Shown piece after piece: positions 31,699-39,864 of a stretch of DNA of 64,000 nt. The first letter of the stretch is position 1, and each line of letters starts with the position of its first letter. Under the pieces are notes generated by a model. That model worked only from the letters and a program-made list of their open reading frames with translations, ran no database searches and was not told the DNA's origin. The position numbers and the translations under genes are program-made. The stretch lies in the NCBI RefSeq assembly GCF_020410765.1, contig NZ_CP084541.1, positions 4,731,001 to 4,795,000 on the forward strand, in the 5' to 3' direction. The stretch comes from Streptomyces marincola. Lineage in GTDB: Bacteria; Actinomycetota; Actinomycetes; Streptomycetales; Streptomycetaceae.

Positions 31699-32253
31699 TC
31701 ACTCCGCGAACGTCGCGGCCAGCGCGTCGGCCAGGCCCGGCACCAGGTCGGGCCCGGTGAGCACTTCGGTGGCCGTGTCCTTCTCGCGCAGCCGCACGGC
31801 CGACTCGCGGCGCCCGTCCCGCAGCACGGCCACGGTCAGCCGCACCTCCTGCCGTTCCGGGTGCTCGGCGACCCACCGGGTCAGCTCGGGGCCGGGGAGG
31901 CCGTCCGGCATGGTGGCCTCGGCGGCCGGCGGCAGCATCAGCCGTTCGAGGGTCATCGCACAGCCGGCGACGGCGCCCGGCCACGCGATCGTCGCGAGGA
32001 ACTCGTCGAGGGGCGCGCCCTGGGGCAACTCGTCCTGCTCCACCGGCGTCAGGCCGCTGGAGCCGCCGAGGTCGAGCTGTTCCGCGAGCCCGGGCTCCTC
32101 GGCCCGCAGCCGGTCGGTGTCCACGAGGGCGAACAGCTGGGCGGGCCGGTCCCAGCCGAGACCGGCGGCGTACTCGTCGATTTCCAGCACGGCCCGGGTG
32201 AGCGCGGTGGCGGCGGGCGGAGTTCCCGGTACGTCGGGAGGAGTGGTGTCCAT
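31699..32253 (-). CDS. PPA1309 family protein
   Basis: A 184-residue protein of the actinobacterial PPA1309 family. Recognised features are the N-terminal helix LTRAVLEIDEYAAGLGWDRPAQLFALVDT, the central DEFLATIAWPGAVAGCAMTLERLMLP and the closing beta strand RRESAVRLREKDT. It has no signal peptide or metal site. No biochemical function is known. ATG 32253 is preferred because CACGAT, a weak -10, ends 6 nt upstream; ATG 32259 is the alternative. It is divergent from the UPF0182 gene across a short region with 11-bp-spaced repeats. Confidence 0.8.
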   Translation of the reverse strand: MDTTPPDVPGTPPAATALTRAVLEIDEYAAGLGWDRPAQLFALVDTDRLRAEEPGLAEQLDLGGSSGLTPVEQDELPQGAPLDEFLATIAWPGAVAGCAMTLERLMLPPAAEATMPDGLPGPELTRWVAEHPERQEVRLTVAVLRDGRRESAVRLREKDTATEVLTGPDLVPGLADALAATFAE

Positions 32254-32291
32254 GGGCATATCGTGCCGTCCCGCACCCCAGAACCGGGAAC

Positions 32292-32309
32292 TGAGTAAAG
32301 CTTGAGTAA
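32292..32309. repeat. Direct repeat TGAGTAA at 11-bp spacing
   Basis: TGAGTAA occurs at 32292-32298 and 32303-32309, one helical turn apart, between the divergent PPA1309 and UPF0182 genes. This spacing is typical of response-regulator sites; the binder is unknown. Confidence 0.4.
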
Positions 32310-32377
32310 GTTAGTCGGGTGGGCCGTTCCCATGGTCCGCCTGGCCGAAGACCCTGCGAATCGTTGAGGTGCGCGCG

Positions 32378-35300
32378 TTGGCTTTCCAGATGCCGGACCG
32401 GGGCTCGGGACGTGGCCCCCATGGTCCGAACGGGCCGAGAGGCCCCAGAGGTCCCAGAGGTCCCGGCGGACCGTTCAACGTCGGCCGGCCGTCGAGAGGC
32501 GCCAAGACGCTGCTGATCACGGCGGCGATCCTGGCCGGACTCGCCATCCTGTTCGCGATGTTCGCCGGGTTCTGGACCGACTGGCTCTGGTTCCGCTCGG
32601 TCGACTACACGAGCGTCTACCGCACCCAGCTGCTGACCCGCGTGAGCATGTTCGCCGCGTTCGGCGTACTGATGGCGCTCGCCGTCGGGTTCAACATCTG
32701 GCTGGCGCACCGGCTGCGCCCGCCGCTGAGCGCGATGTCGATGGAGCAGCAGAACCTGGACCGCTACCGCACCAGCATCGCGCCGTACAAGCGCTGGGTG
32801 CTGCTCGCGGCGGCCCTGGTGATCGGTCTCATCGCCGGCGGTTCGGCCTCCAGCCAGTGGCGCACCTGGCTCCAGTGGGTCAACGGCACGTCGTTCGGTG
32901 TCACGGACCCGCAGTTCAACATGGACGTCGGGTTCTATGCGTTCGACTACCCGTTCTACCGCTTCCTGCTGGGCTTCGGGTTCGCCCTGGTCGTCCTGTC
33001 GACGCTGGCCGCCGCGCTGACGCACTACCTGTACGGCGGGGTGCGGCTGACGACGCCGGGGAGCCGCATCACGCCCGCGGCCACCGGCCACCTGTCGGTG
33101 CTGCTCGGCCTGTTCGTGGCGCTCAAGGCGGTGGCGTACTGGCTGGACCGGTACGGACTCGCGCTCAAGAGCGGCGACTTCAGGAACGCCGACGGCTGGA
33201 CGGGCCTGCGCTTCGTCGACGCGAACGCGTACCTGCCGGCCAAGACGATCCTGACGATCATCGCGGCGATCTGCGCGGTGCTCTTCTTCCTGACGCTGTG
33301 GCGGCGCGGCTGGCAGCTGCCGGTCATCGGCCTCGGCCTCATGGTGCTCTCCGCGGTCCTGATCGGCGGCGTCTACCCGGCGCTCGTCCAGCAGTTCCAG
33401 GTCCGGCCGAACGAGCAGGCCAAGGAGACCGAGTACATCAACAAGCACATGGAGTCCACGAAGGACGCCTATGACATCGCGGACGCGCAGATCGAGGACT
33501 ATTCGGGGACGAGCGAGGCGGAGCCGGAGACCCTGCGCAACGCCGTGAACACCACGGCCAGCATCCGGCTGCTCGACCCGAGCGTGGTCTCGCCCGCGTT
33601 CCAGCAGATCCAGCAGGTCCGCGGCTACTACCAGTTCCCCGCCACCCTCGACGTCGACCGCTACCCGACCGAGGACGGCGACCAGGACACCGTGGTCGGT
33701 CTGCGCGAGATGAACGTGAACCAGCTCCCCGAGCGGAACTGGATCAACGAGCACTTCCGCTACACGCACGGCTTCGGCATGGTCGCCGCGAGCGGCACCG
33801 AGGTCCAGGAGAACGGCCAGCCGTCGTTCACCGAGCAGGACCTGCCGCCGTCCGGCGAACTGCCGGACTACGAGCCGAGGATCTACTTCGGCGAGTACAC
33901 CACCCAGTACTCGATCGTGGGCGGTCCGCAGCGGGAGATCGACTACGCCGGCGAGGACGGCGAGGTCGAGTACAGCTACTCGGGCGACGCGGGCGTCTCC
34001 CTGAGCAACTGGTTCAACCGCGCCGCCTACGCGCTGACGATGGGCGAGCCGCAGATCCTGTACTCGGGGGCGATCGGCGAGGGCTCGCAGATCCTCTACA
34101 ACAGGACGCCCAAGGAGCGCGTCGAGGCGGTGGCCCCGTGGCTGACGATCGACGGCGACCCCTACCCGGCGGTCGTCGACGGCAGGATCCAGTGGATCAT
34201 CGACGCCTACACCACGACGAGCGGCTATCCGTACTCGGCGCGGACGACGCTCGGTGACGCGACGGAGACCTCCCTCACGGAGAACCAGGGCGAGGTCATC
34301 GCCCAGGAGAACCGGGTCAACTACATCCGCAACTCCGTGAAGGCCACCGTCGACGCCTACAGCGGCGAGGTCGTCCTCTACGAGTGGGACGAGCAGGACC
34401 CGGTGCTCCAGACCTGGCGCAAGGCGTTCCCCGACGTGGTGCAGGACCGCGACCAGATCAGCGACGAGCTGCTCGACCACCTGCGCTACCCGCAGGACCT
34501 GTTCAACGTCCAGCGCGATCTGCTCCAGCGGTACCACGTGGACAACCCGGCGCAGTTCTACAGCGGTTCCGAGCGGTGGGAGGTGCCGGACGACCCGACG
34601 CACCAGGGCCAGTCCGTCCCGCCGTACTACCTGAGCATGAAGATGCCGGACCAGGAGGAGCAGGTCTTCTCGCTGACGACGACGTTCACGCCGCTCAACA
34701 GGGACACGCTCGCCGCCTACATGGCGGTCGAGGCGGACGCCAGGAGCGAGGACTACGGCACGATGAGAGTGCTGACCCTGCCGTCGACGACGACGGTCTG
34801 GGGTCCGCAACAGGTGCAGAGCCGGTTCAACTCCGATCCCGAGATCGCGGAGAGCATCAACCTGCTGAGACGCGGGGACTCCGAGGTCGAGTACGGCAAC
34901 CTGCTGACCGTGCCACTTGAGGGCGGCCTGCTGTACGTCGAGCCGGTGTACGTGCGCGGCGCGGGGCAGAACTACCCGCTGCTGCAACGGGTGCTGGTCG
35001 CCTACGGCGAGGAGATCGTCTTCGAGAGATCACTCGACAGGGCACTGGACGTGGTGTTCGGCGTCACCGAGGAGGGTGAGGACCCGGGCGAGGGCGATCA
35101 GCCGCCACCGGACGAGGGCGACGCCCCGCCGACGGAGGATGGCAACCTCCAGGAGACCATCGACGAGGCCGAGGCGGCCTGGCAGGAGAGCCAGGACGCG
35201 CTCGCGGAGGGCGACTGGCAGGCCTACGGCGAGGCCCAGGGCCGGCTTGAGGACGCGCTCGCGCGCCTGTCGGAGCTTGAGTCCGGGCGCAACGAGCAGG

Positions 35301-35431
35301 ACGAGACGCCGCCCGACCAGGAGAACGCCCCCGAGGGCGGCAACGACAACCCCGCCGAGGGTGACAACGGGGCCGGTGGCGAAGGCGGCGATGCCGCCGA
35401 GGAAGGCGGTGGGGGGTCGGCCGACGCCTAG
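32378..35431 (+). CDS. UPF0182 family membrane protein
   Basis: A 1017-residue protein. The N-terminus has Gly/Pro/Arg repeats (GPRGPRGPRGPGGPF). Around seven membrane segments fill residues 45-340 (LLITAAILAGLAILFAMFAGF, WVLLAAALVIGLIAGG, TILTIIAAICAVLFFLTLW). A large outer domain of about 550 residues follows (IYFGEYTTQYSIVGG, NWFNRAAYALTMGEPQIL, PPYYLSMKMP). The tail is acidic and low-complexity. TTG 32378 gives the family N-terminus MAFQMPDRG, with GAGG 8 nt before it; GTG 32369 is an alternative. Homologue Rv3193c is in the matching mycobacterial position. The function is unknown. Confidence 0.85.
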   Translation: MAFQMPDRGSGRGPHGPNGPRGPRGPRGPGGPFNVGRPSRGAKTLLITAAILAGLAILFAMFAGFWTDWLWFRSVDYTSVYRTQLLTRVSMFAAFGVLMALAVGFNIWLAHRLRPPLSAMSMEQQNLDRYRTSIAPYKRWVLLAAALVIGLIAGGSASSQWRTWLQWVNGTSFGVTDPQFNMDVGFYAFDYPFYRFLLGFGFALVVLSTLAAALTHYLYGGVRLTTPGSRITPAATGHLSVLLGLFVALKAVAYWLDRYGLALKSGDFRNADGWTGLRFVDANAYLPAKTILTIIAAICAVLFFLTLWRRGWQLPVIGLGLMVLSAVLIGGVYPALVQQFQVRPNEQAKETEYINKHMESTKDAYDIADAQIEDYSGTSEAEPETLRNAVNTTASIRLLDPSVVSPAFQQIQQVRGYYQFPATLDVDRYPTEDGDQDTVVGLREMNVNQLPERNWINEHFRYTHGFGMVAASGTEVQENGQPSFTEQDLPPSGELPDYEPRIYFGEYTTQYSIVGGPQREIDYAGEDGEVEYSYSGDAGVSLSNWFNRAAYALTMGEPQILYSGAIGEGSQILYNRTPKERVEAVAPWLTIDGDPYPAVVDGRIQWIIDAYTTTSGYPYSARTTLGDATETSLTENQGEVIAQENRVNYIRNSVKATVDAYSGEVVLYEWDEQDPVLQTWRKAFPDVVQDRDQISDELLDHLRYPQDLFNVQRDLLQRYHVDNPAQFYSGSERWEVPDDPTHQGQSVPPYYLSMKMPDQEEQVFSLTTTFTPLNRDTLAAYMAVEADARSEDYGTMRVLTLPSTTTVWGPQQVQSRFNSDPEIAESINLLRRGDSEVEYGNLLTVPLEGGLLYVEPVYVRGAGQNYPLLQRVLVAYGEEIVFERSLDRALDVVFGVTEEGEDPGEGDQPPPDEGDAPPTEDGNLQETIDEAEAAWQESQDALAEGDWQAYGEAQGRLEDALARLSELESGRNEQDETPPDQENAPEGGNDNPAEGDNGAGGEGGDAAEEGGGGSADA

Positions 35432-35470
35432 TCGGAACGGCCCGCCCGGCCGCCCCGGCCGGTAGCCCGA

Positions 35471-35508
35471 GGAAGGGTCCGCGCGTCCTGGTGACCGCGG
35501 GCCCTTCC
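35471..35508 (+). terminator. Hairpin after UPF0182 gene
   Basis: A 13-bp stem with one G-U pair (GGAAGGGTCCGCG / CGCGGGCCCTTCC) encloses a 12-nt loop and is followed by a weak pyrimidine tail. Confidence 0.55.
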
Positions 35509-35895
35509 CCGTTGTCCGCTCTCCCCCCGCCCGCCGGCTGTCCCCTTCCCGCCCGCCGCCCGCGCCTTCCTCCCGCCCGCCGGCTGTGTCTCTCCCGCCC
35601 GCCGGCTGTGTCTCTCCCGCCCGCCACCCGTGCCCTTCCCGCCCGCCACCCGGCGTATCGCGCCACCGTCTCCGCGGCGATCAGGCCATCAACCCTGGGC
35701 ACACGTTCGGAGTTTGCGGCGACCGCGCGCTGACCTGCCGCAACCGCTCCGGGGCCATACTGCGTGTCGAAACCTGCACAACTCTCTGCGTCCCGACGTG
35801 TTTGGGTGTATCCATATCGGGAAGTCGACAAACCGCTGAAGTGACTTCACTGGCTGCGGTATACCAGGTGTACGCAGGTTTCAGGTGGTGCGACT
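35509..35895. other. Non-coding region with repeats and a small inverted repeat
   Basis: After the tandem repeat, sequence 35660-35895 shows no supported frame. AGTGActTCACT (35840-35851) and the palindrome GGTATACC (35859-35866) stand upstream of the Sel1 gene and may be operator or promoter elements. This gap also coincides with a change in inferred gene synteny. Confidence 0.5.
35526..35659. repeat. 22-bp tandem repeat, six copies (VNTR-like)
   Basis: The unit beginning CCCGCCCGCC restarts at 35526, 35548, 35572, 35594, 35616 and 35638 (spacings 22, 24, 22, 22, 22). The copies differ in the variable half (GGCTGTGTCTCT or ACCCGTGCCCTT). There are no spacers, so it is not CRISPR. Confidence 0.75.
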
Positions 35896-37524
35896 ATGGA
35901 CCTTATGGGGGACAGTGCGAGGTTCGAGAGGAGCCGTGCGGCTGCGCACGAGGGCGTACAGCTGTTGCGCCTGGGGGATCTGGAACGCGCGGAGGCGCCG
36001 CTGCGCGCCGCCGCCACGGCGGGCGTGCGCTCCGCCGCCAACAATCTCGGAGTGCTGCTGCACCAGTCGGGACGCTGCCAGGAGGCGGCCGAGTGGTGGC
36101 GGATCGCCGCCGTCGCGGGCTCGGCTCCGGCCGCGCACGCGCTGGGGCGCCACCGGCGCGAGCTGGGGGACGAGACGGCGGCCGAGTACTGGCTGAGGCA
36201 GGCGGCGGAGTGCGGCCACGCGTCGGGTTCCTACGCGCTGGCCGACCTGCTCGACCACCGGGGAGCGCCGGAGGCGGAGCGGTGGTTCCGCGCCGCGGCC
36301 GAACGCGGGCACCGCGAGGGCGCGTACCGCTACGCCTGCCTGCTCGCCGAGCGCGGGACGGGCACGGCCGAGCCCTGGTTCCGGCAGGCGGCGGCCCGCG
36401 GGCACCGCGGGGCGTCCCTGCGGCTCGGCGCGCTCCTTGAGGCGCGCGGCGAGACGGAGGAGGCGGGCCGCTGGTACCTGGAGGCCGCGGAGGCGGGCGA
36501 GGCGCGCGCCGCGAGCGCGCTCGGCTTCCTGCTCCGCGACGCGGGCGACGCGGCCGGAGCGGAACGCTGGTGGCGCGCCGCGGCGCTCGACGGCGACGGC
36601 CCGGCGGCCAACGCGCTGGGCGCGCTGCACGCGGAGCGCGGCGAGCGCCAGGAGGCGCAGCGCTGGTACGCCGCCGCACTGGAGGCCGGCGACGTCAACG
36701 GCGCGTTCAACCTGGGGCTGCTGTGCGCCGCGCAGGGCCGTACCGCGCAGGCGGAGCAGTGGTACCGGCGCGCGGCGTACGAGGGGCACAGGGAGGCGTG
36801 CAACGCGCTCGCGGTGCTGCTCCTCCAGCGCGGTGACGCGGCGGGCGCCGAGCCGTGGTTCTCCAAGGCGGCGGAGGCGGGGAGCGTCGACGCGGCGTTC
36901 AACCTGGGCATCCTGCACGCCGGCCGCGACGACGCGACCCGGGCGCGGCACTGGTACGAGCAGGCCGCCGCGGCGGGGCACGCGGAGGCGGCCCTCCAGA
37001 TCGCCGTGGAGCTGCTGCGGGCCGGCGAGGAGGAGCGGGCCGGGGAGTACCTGCGGCGGGCCGCCGAGGGCGGCAGCGTCGAGGGGGCGTTCCGCCTCGC
37101 GCTGCTCCTGGAGCGGGGCGGCGAGGCCGAGGAGGCCCAGACCTGGCTGACCCGGGCCGCGGAGCAGGGGCACCGGCGCGCGCAGGTGCGCCTCGGCATG
37201 CTGGTGGCGGCGGCGGGCGACGTGGTCGGGGCGGCGCGCTGGTACCGCGAGGCGGCGGAGGCCGGCAGCCCCAACGGGGCGTTCAACCTCGGGCTGCTGC
37301 TGGCCAGGGAGGGCAGCGAGCCGGAGGCGGCGCTGTGGTGGACGCGCGCGGCCGAGGCCGGGCACGGCCGCGCGGCGCTGCGGCTCGCGCTGCTCGCGTC
37401 GCGGCGCGGTGACCTGGCGGGCGGCGGCACGTGGTGCACGCGGGCGATGGAACTGGGCCCGCCCGAGGTGTCGGAGCGCGCCGCGCGCCTGCGCGACGCG
37501 CTGCGTCAGGAGCTGACGGCCTGA
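35896..37524 (+). CDS. Sel1/TPR-like repeat protein
   Basis: A 542-residue protein made almost wholly of about fourteen 32-36-residue helical repeats of the Sel1/TPR kind. Examples are AAEWWRIAAVAGSAPAAHAL and GAFNLGLLCAAQGRTAQAEQWYRRAA; the AEQWYRRAAxxGHxxAxxALG pattern recurs. Such solenoids hold protein partners. It has no signal peptide, so it is cytoplasmic. ATG 35896 is the first start; ATG 35908 is possible. No strong Shine-Dalgarno is seen. Neighbours give no functional clue. Confidence 0.8.
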   Translation: MDLMGDSARFERSRAAAHEGVQLLRLGDLERAEAPLRAAATAGVRSAANNLGVLLHQSGRCQEAAEWWRIAAVAGSAPAAHALGRHRRELGDETAAEYWLRQAAECGHASGSYALADLLDHRGAPEAERWFRAAAERGHREGAYRYACLLAERGTGTAEPWFRQAAARGHRGASLRLGALLEARGETEEAGRWYLEAAEAGEARAASALGFLLRDAGDAAGAERWWRAAALDGDGPAANALGALHAERGERQEAQRWYAAALEAGDVNGAFNLGLLCAAQGRTAQAEQWYRRAAYEGHREACNALAVLLLQRGDAAGAEPWFSKAAEAGSVDAAFNLGILHAGRDDATRARHWYEQAAAAGHAEAALQIAVELLRAGEEERAGEYLRRAAEGGSVEGAFRLALLLERGGEAEEAQTWLTRAAEQGHRRAQVRLGMLVAAAGDVVGAARWYREAAEAGSPNGAFNLGLLLAREGSEPEAALWWTRAAEAGHGRAALRLALLASRRGDLAGGGTWCTRAMELGPPEVSERAARLRDALRQELTA

Positions 37525-37525
37525 A

Positions 37526-37565
37526 CGCGCGCCGGGCGGGCGGGCGTTCGCCCGGCGGGCGCGCG
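37526..37565. terminator. GC-rich hairpin between Sel1 and TetR genes
   Basis: CGCCGGGCG (37530-37538) pairs with CGCCCGGCG (37549-37557), extended by a flanking CGCGC pairing. It stands between convergent genes. Confidence 0.5.
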
Positions 37566-37582
37566 GCGGCGCGTCGCGGGTC

Positions 37583-38188
37583 TCAGCCCGCCGCGGCGCC
37601 GGCCGCGGCGCCGAAGGCGCCGAGCGCCGCGCGGTGCAGCAGGGCCGCCGTCTCCTCGCGGTCGGGCAGCGCGCTGGGGCGGGACAGGCGCGGCGTGGAG
37701 TTCAGCAGTCCGAAGACCGCGTGGACGCAGGCGCGCGCGCTGGGCTCGGGCAGCGCCGGGTGCACCCTGCGGACGACGTCGACCCACAGCTCGACGTACT
37801 GCCGCTGGAGTCGGCGCACGCGCTTGCGGTCGGCGTCGGGCAGCCGGTCGAGCTCGCGGTCGTGGAGGGTGATCAGCGCCCGGTCGTCGAGCGCGAAGTC
37901 GATGTGGCCGGCGATGAGCGAGTCGAGCGCGGCGGCCGGCGCGGGCCCGGCCGCCTCGGCCTGCGCCACCCGGCGGTGCCCGCCGTCCCGCAGGCGGCTG
38001 CTGATGCCGACGAGGAGTTCCGCGAGCATCGCGTCCTTGCCGGCGAAGTGGCGGTAGAGGGCCGGTCCGCTGATGCCGACGGCGGCCCCTATCTCGTCGA
38101 CGCCGACCCCGTGGAAGCCGCGTTCCGCGAACAGGCGGGAGGCTTCGCGGAGGATCTGTTCCCGGCGTGGCGTGGCGTGCGTGGTCAT
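37583..38188 (-). CDS. TetR-family repressor of the leucine-catabolism operon
   Basis: A 201-residue regulator with a TetR HTH (ILREASRLFAERGFHGVGVDEIGAAVGISGPALYRHFAGKDAM split over residues 10-55) and a C-terminal ligand domain. It resembles the regulators of acyl-CoA carboxylase/dehydrogenase operons. The start is ATG 38188. It is divergent from the carboxylase operon, and a two-armed inverted repeat covers the intergenic region, so it very likely represses the operon and itself. An acyl-CoA ligand is probable but not shown. Confidence 0.85.
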   Translation of the reverse strand: MTTHATPRREQILREASRLFAERGFHGVGVDEIGAAVGISGPALYRHFAGKDAMLAELLVGISSRLRDGGHRRVAQAEAAGPAPAAALDSLIAGHIDFALDDRALITLHDRELDRLPDADRKRVRRLQRQYVELWVDVVRRVHPALPEPSARACVHAVFGLLNSTPRLSRPSALPDREETAALLHRAALGAFGAAAGAAAG

Positions 38189-38202
38189 GGCATCCCATTG
38201 TA

Positions 38203-38236
38203 GACAGGGCTGTTAGCGAGCGTTAACCTGTCCTCC
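38203..38236. promoter_or_regulatory. TetR operator and leaderless promoter of the carboxylase operon
   Basis: GACAGG (38203-38208) and CCTGTC (38227-38232) form perfect arms around the inner imperfect repeat GTTAGCGAGCGTTAAC (38212-38227). The -10 box TAACCT (38224-38229) lies inside it and ends 7 nt before ATG 38237, so a bound repressor would cover the promoter. Confidence 0.65.
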
Positions 38237-39850
38237 ATGCGGCAGGCAACGACGCTGAGCAGCACGGCCGATCCGGCATCCGACACCTTCCGGACGAACG
38301 AGGCGGCGCACCGCGAGCTGGCCTCGCGGCTCCGCGAGAAGCTGGCGGCGGCCCGCCTCGGCGGCGGCGAGCGGGCCAGGGCGCGGCACACCGCGCGCGG
38401 CAAGCTGCTGCCGCGCGACCGGGTGGACGCGCTCCTCGACCCCGGCTCGCCGTTCCTCGAACTGGCCCCGCTCGCCGCCGACGGCATGTACGACGGGCAG
38501 GCCCCGGCCGCCGGCGTGATCGCGGGCATCGGCCGGGTGAGCGGGCGCGAGGCGGTCGTCGTGGCGAACGACGCGACCGTCAAGGGCGGCACCTACTACC
38601 CGATGACGGTCAAGAAGCACCTGCGGGCCCAGGAAGTCGCCCTGGACAACCGCCTGCCCTGCCTCTACCTGGTGGACTCGGGCGGCGCCTTCCTGCCGAT
38701 GCAGGACGAGGTGTTCCCCGACCGCGAGCACTTCGGGCGCATCTTCTACAACCAGGCGCGCATGTCGGCGGCCGGCATTCCGCAGATCGCCGCCGTCCTC
38801 GGATCCTGCACGGCCGGGGGCGCCTACGTGCCGGCGATGAGCGACGAGGCGGTCATCGTGCGCGGCCAGGGCACGATCTTCCTCGGCGGCCCGCCACTGG
38901 TGAAGGCGGCCACGGGTGAGGTCGTCACGGCGGAGGAGCTGGGCGGCGGCGAGGTCCACGCGCGGACCTCGGGGGTCACCGACCACCTCGCGGAGGACGA
39001 CGCGCACGCGCTGCGCATCGTGCGTTCCATCGTGGCCACCCTGCCCGTGCGCGGCCCGCTGCCGTGGCCGGTCGAGCCCGCCGAGGAGCCCGCGGTCGAC
39101 CCGGCGGGCCTGTACGGCGTGCTGCCCGCCGACCCCAGGACCGCGTACGACGTGCGCGAGGTGATCGCGCGCCTGGTGGACGGCTCGCGGTTCCACGAGT
39201 TCAAGGCGGAGTTCGGCACCACCCTGGTGACGGGCTTCGCGCGGGTGCACGGCCACCCGGTGGGCGTCGTCGCCAACAACGGCGTCCTCTTCTCCGAGTC
39301 CGCGCAGAAGGGGGCGCACTTCATCGAGCTGTGCGACCAGCGCGGCATCCCGCTCCTCTTCCTCCAGAACATCTCGGGCTTCATGGTCGGCCGGTCCTAC
39401 GAGGCCGGGGGCATCGCCAAGCACGGCGCGAAGATGGTGACGGCCGTGGCCTGCGCCCGGGTGCCGAAGCTGACCGTCGTCATCGGGGGCTCCTACGGCG
39501 CGGGGAACTACTCGATGTGCGGCCGGGCCTACTCGCCGCGCTTCCTGTGGATGTGGCCGAACGCCAAGATCTCCGTCATGGGCGGCGAACAGGCCGCCGC
39601 CGTGCTCGCGACCGTCAAGCGCGACCGGCTCGGCGAGGGCGAGGAGTGGAGCGCTGCCGACGAGGAGGCGTTCAAGGCGCCCATCCGCGAGAGCTACGAA
39701 CGGCAGGGCAACGCCTACTACGCGACCGCGCGGCTGTGGGACGACGGCGTGATCGACCCGCTCCAGACCCGCACCGTCCTCGGTCTCGCCCTGACCGCCT
39801 GCGCCAACGCGCCGCTGGCCGAGCCGGCCCGCGGCGTCTTCCGTATGTGA
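38237..39850 (+). CDS. Acyl-CoA carboxylase beta subunit, methylcrotonyl-CoA carboxylase type
   Basis: A 537-residue carboxyltransferase subunit. It has the CoA/biotin pocket segments GGAYVPAMSDEAVIV and GGSYGAGNYSMCGRAY, and the oxyanion region IPLLFLQNISGFMVG. It transfers the carboxyl group from carboxybiotin to the acyl-CoA. The following genes encode a biotin carboxylase subunit, HMG-CoA lyase and an acyl-CoA dehydrogenase, which places it as methylcrotonyl-CoA carboxylase of leucine degradation. The start ATG 38237 is leaderless by -10 spacing. Confidence 0.9.
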   Translation: MRQATTLSSTADPASDTFRTNEAAHRELASRLREKLAAARLGGGERARARHTARGKLLPRDRVDALLDPGSPFLELAPLAADGMYDGQAPAAGVIAGIGRVSGREAVVVANDATVKGGTYYPMTVKKHLRAQEVALDNRLPCLYLVDSGGAFLPMQDEVFPDREHFGRIFYNQARMSAAGIPQIAAVLGSCTAGGAYVPAMSDEAVIVRGQGTIFLGGPPLVKAATGEVVTAEELGGGEVHARTSGVTDHLAEDDAHALRIVRSIVATLPVRGPLPWPVEPAEEPAVDPAGLYGVLPADPRTAYDVREVIARLVDGSRFHEFKAEFGTTLVTGFARVHGHPVGVVANNGVLFSESAQKGAHFIELCDQRGIPLLFLQNISGFMVGRSYEAGGIAKHGAKMVTAVACARVPKLTVVIGGSYGAGNYSMCGRAYSPRFLWMWPNAKISVMGGEQAAAVLATVKRDRLGEGEEWSAADEEAFKAPIRESYERQGNAYYATARLWDDGVIDPLQTRTVLGLALTACANAPLAEPARGVFRM

Positions 39851-39864
39851 GGGGGCTGCCACCC

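Noticed and set aside
31616..34987. A long minus-strand open frame under the UPF0182 gene
   Set aside because: Shadow of the UPF0182 gene; its composition is that of an antisense frame.
35526..35659. CRISPR-like repeat array
   Set aside because: Repeats are contiguous with no unique spacers, and no cas genes are present.
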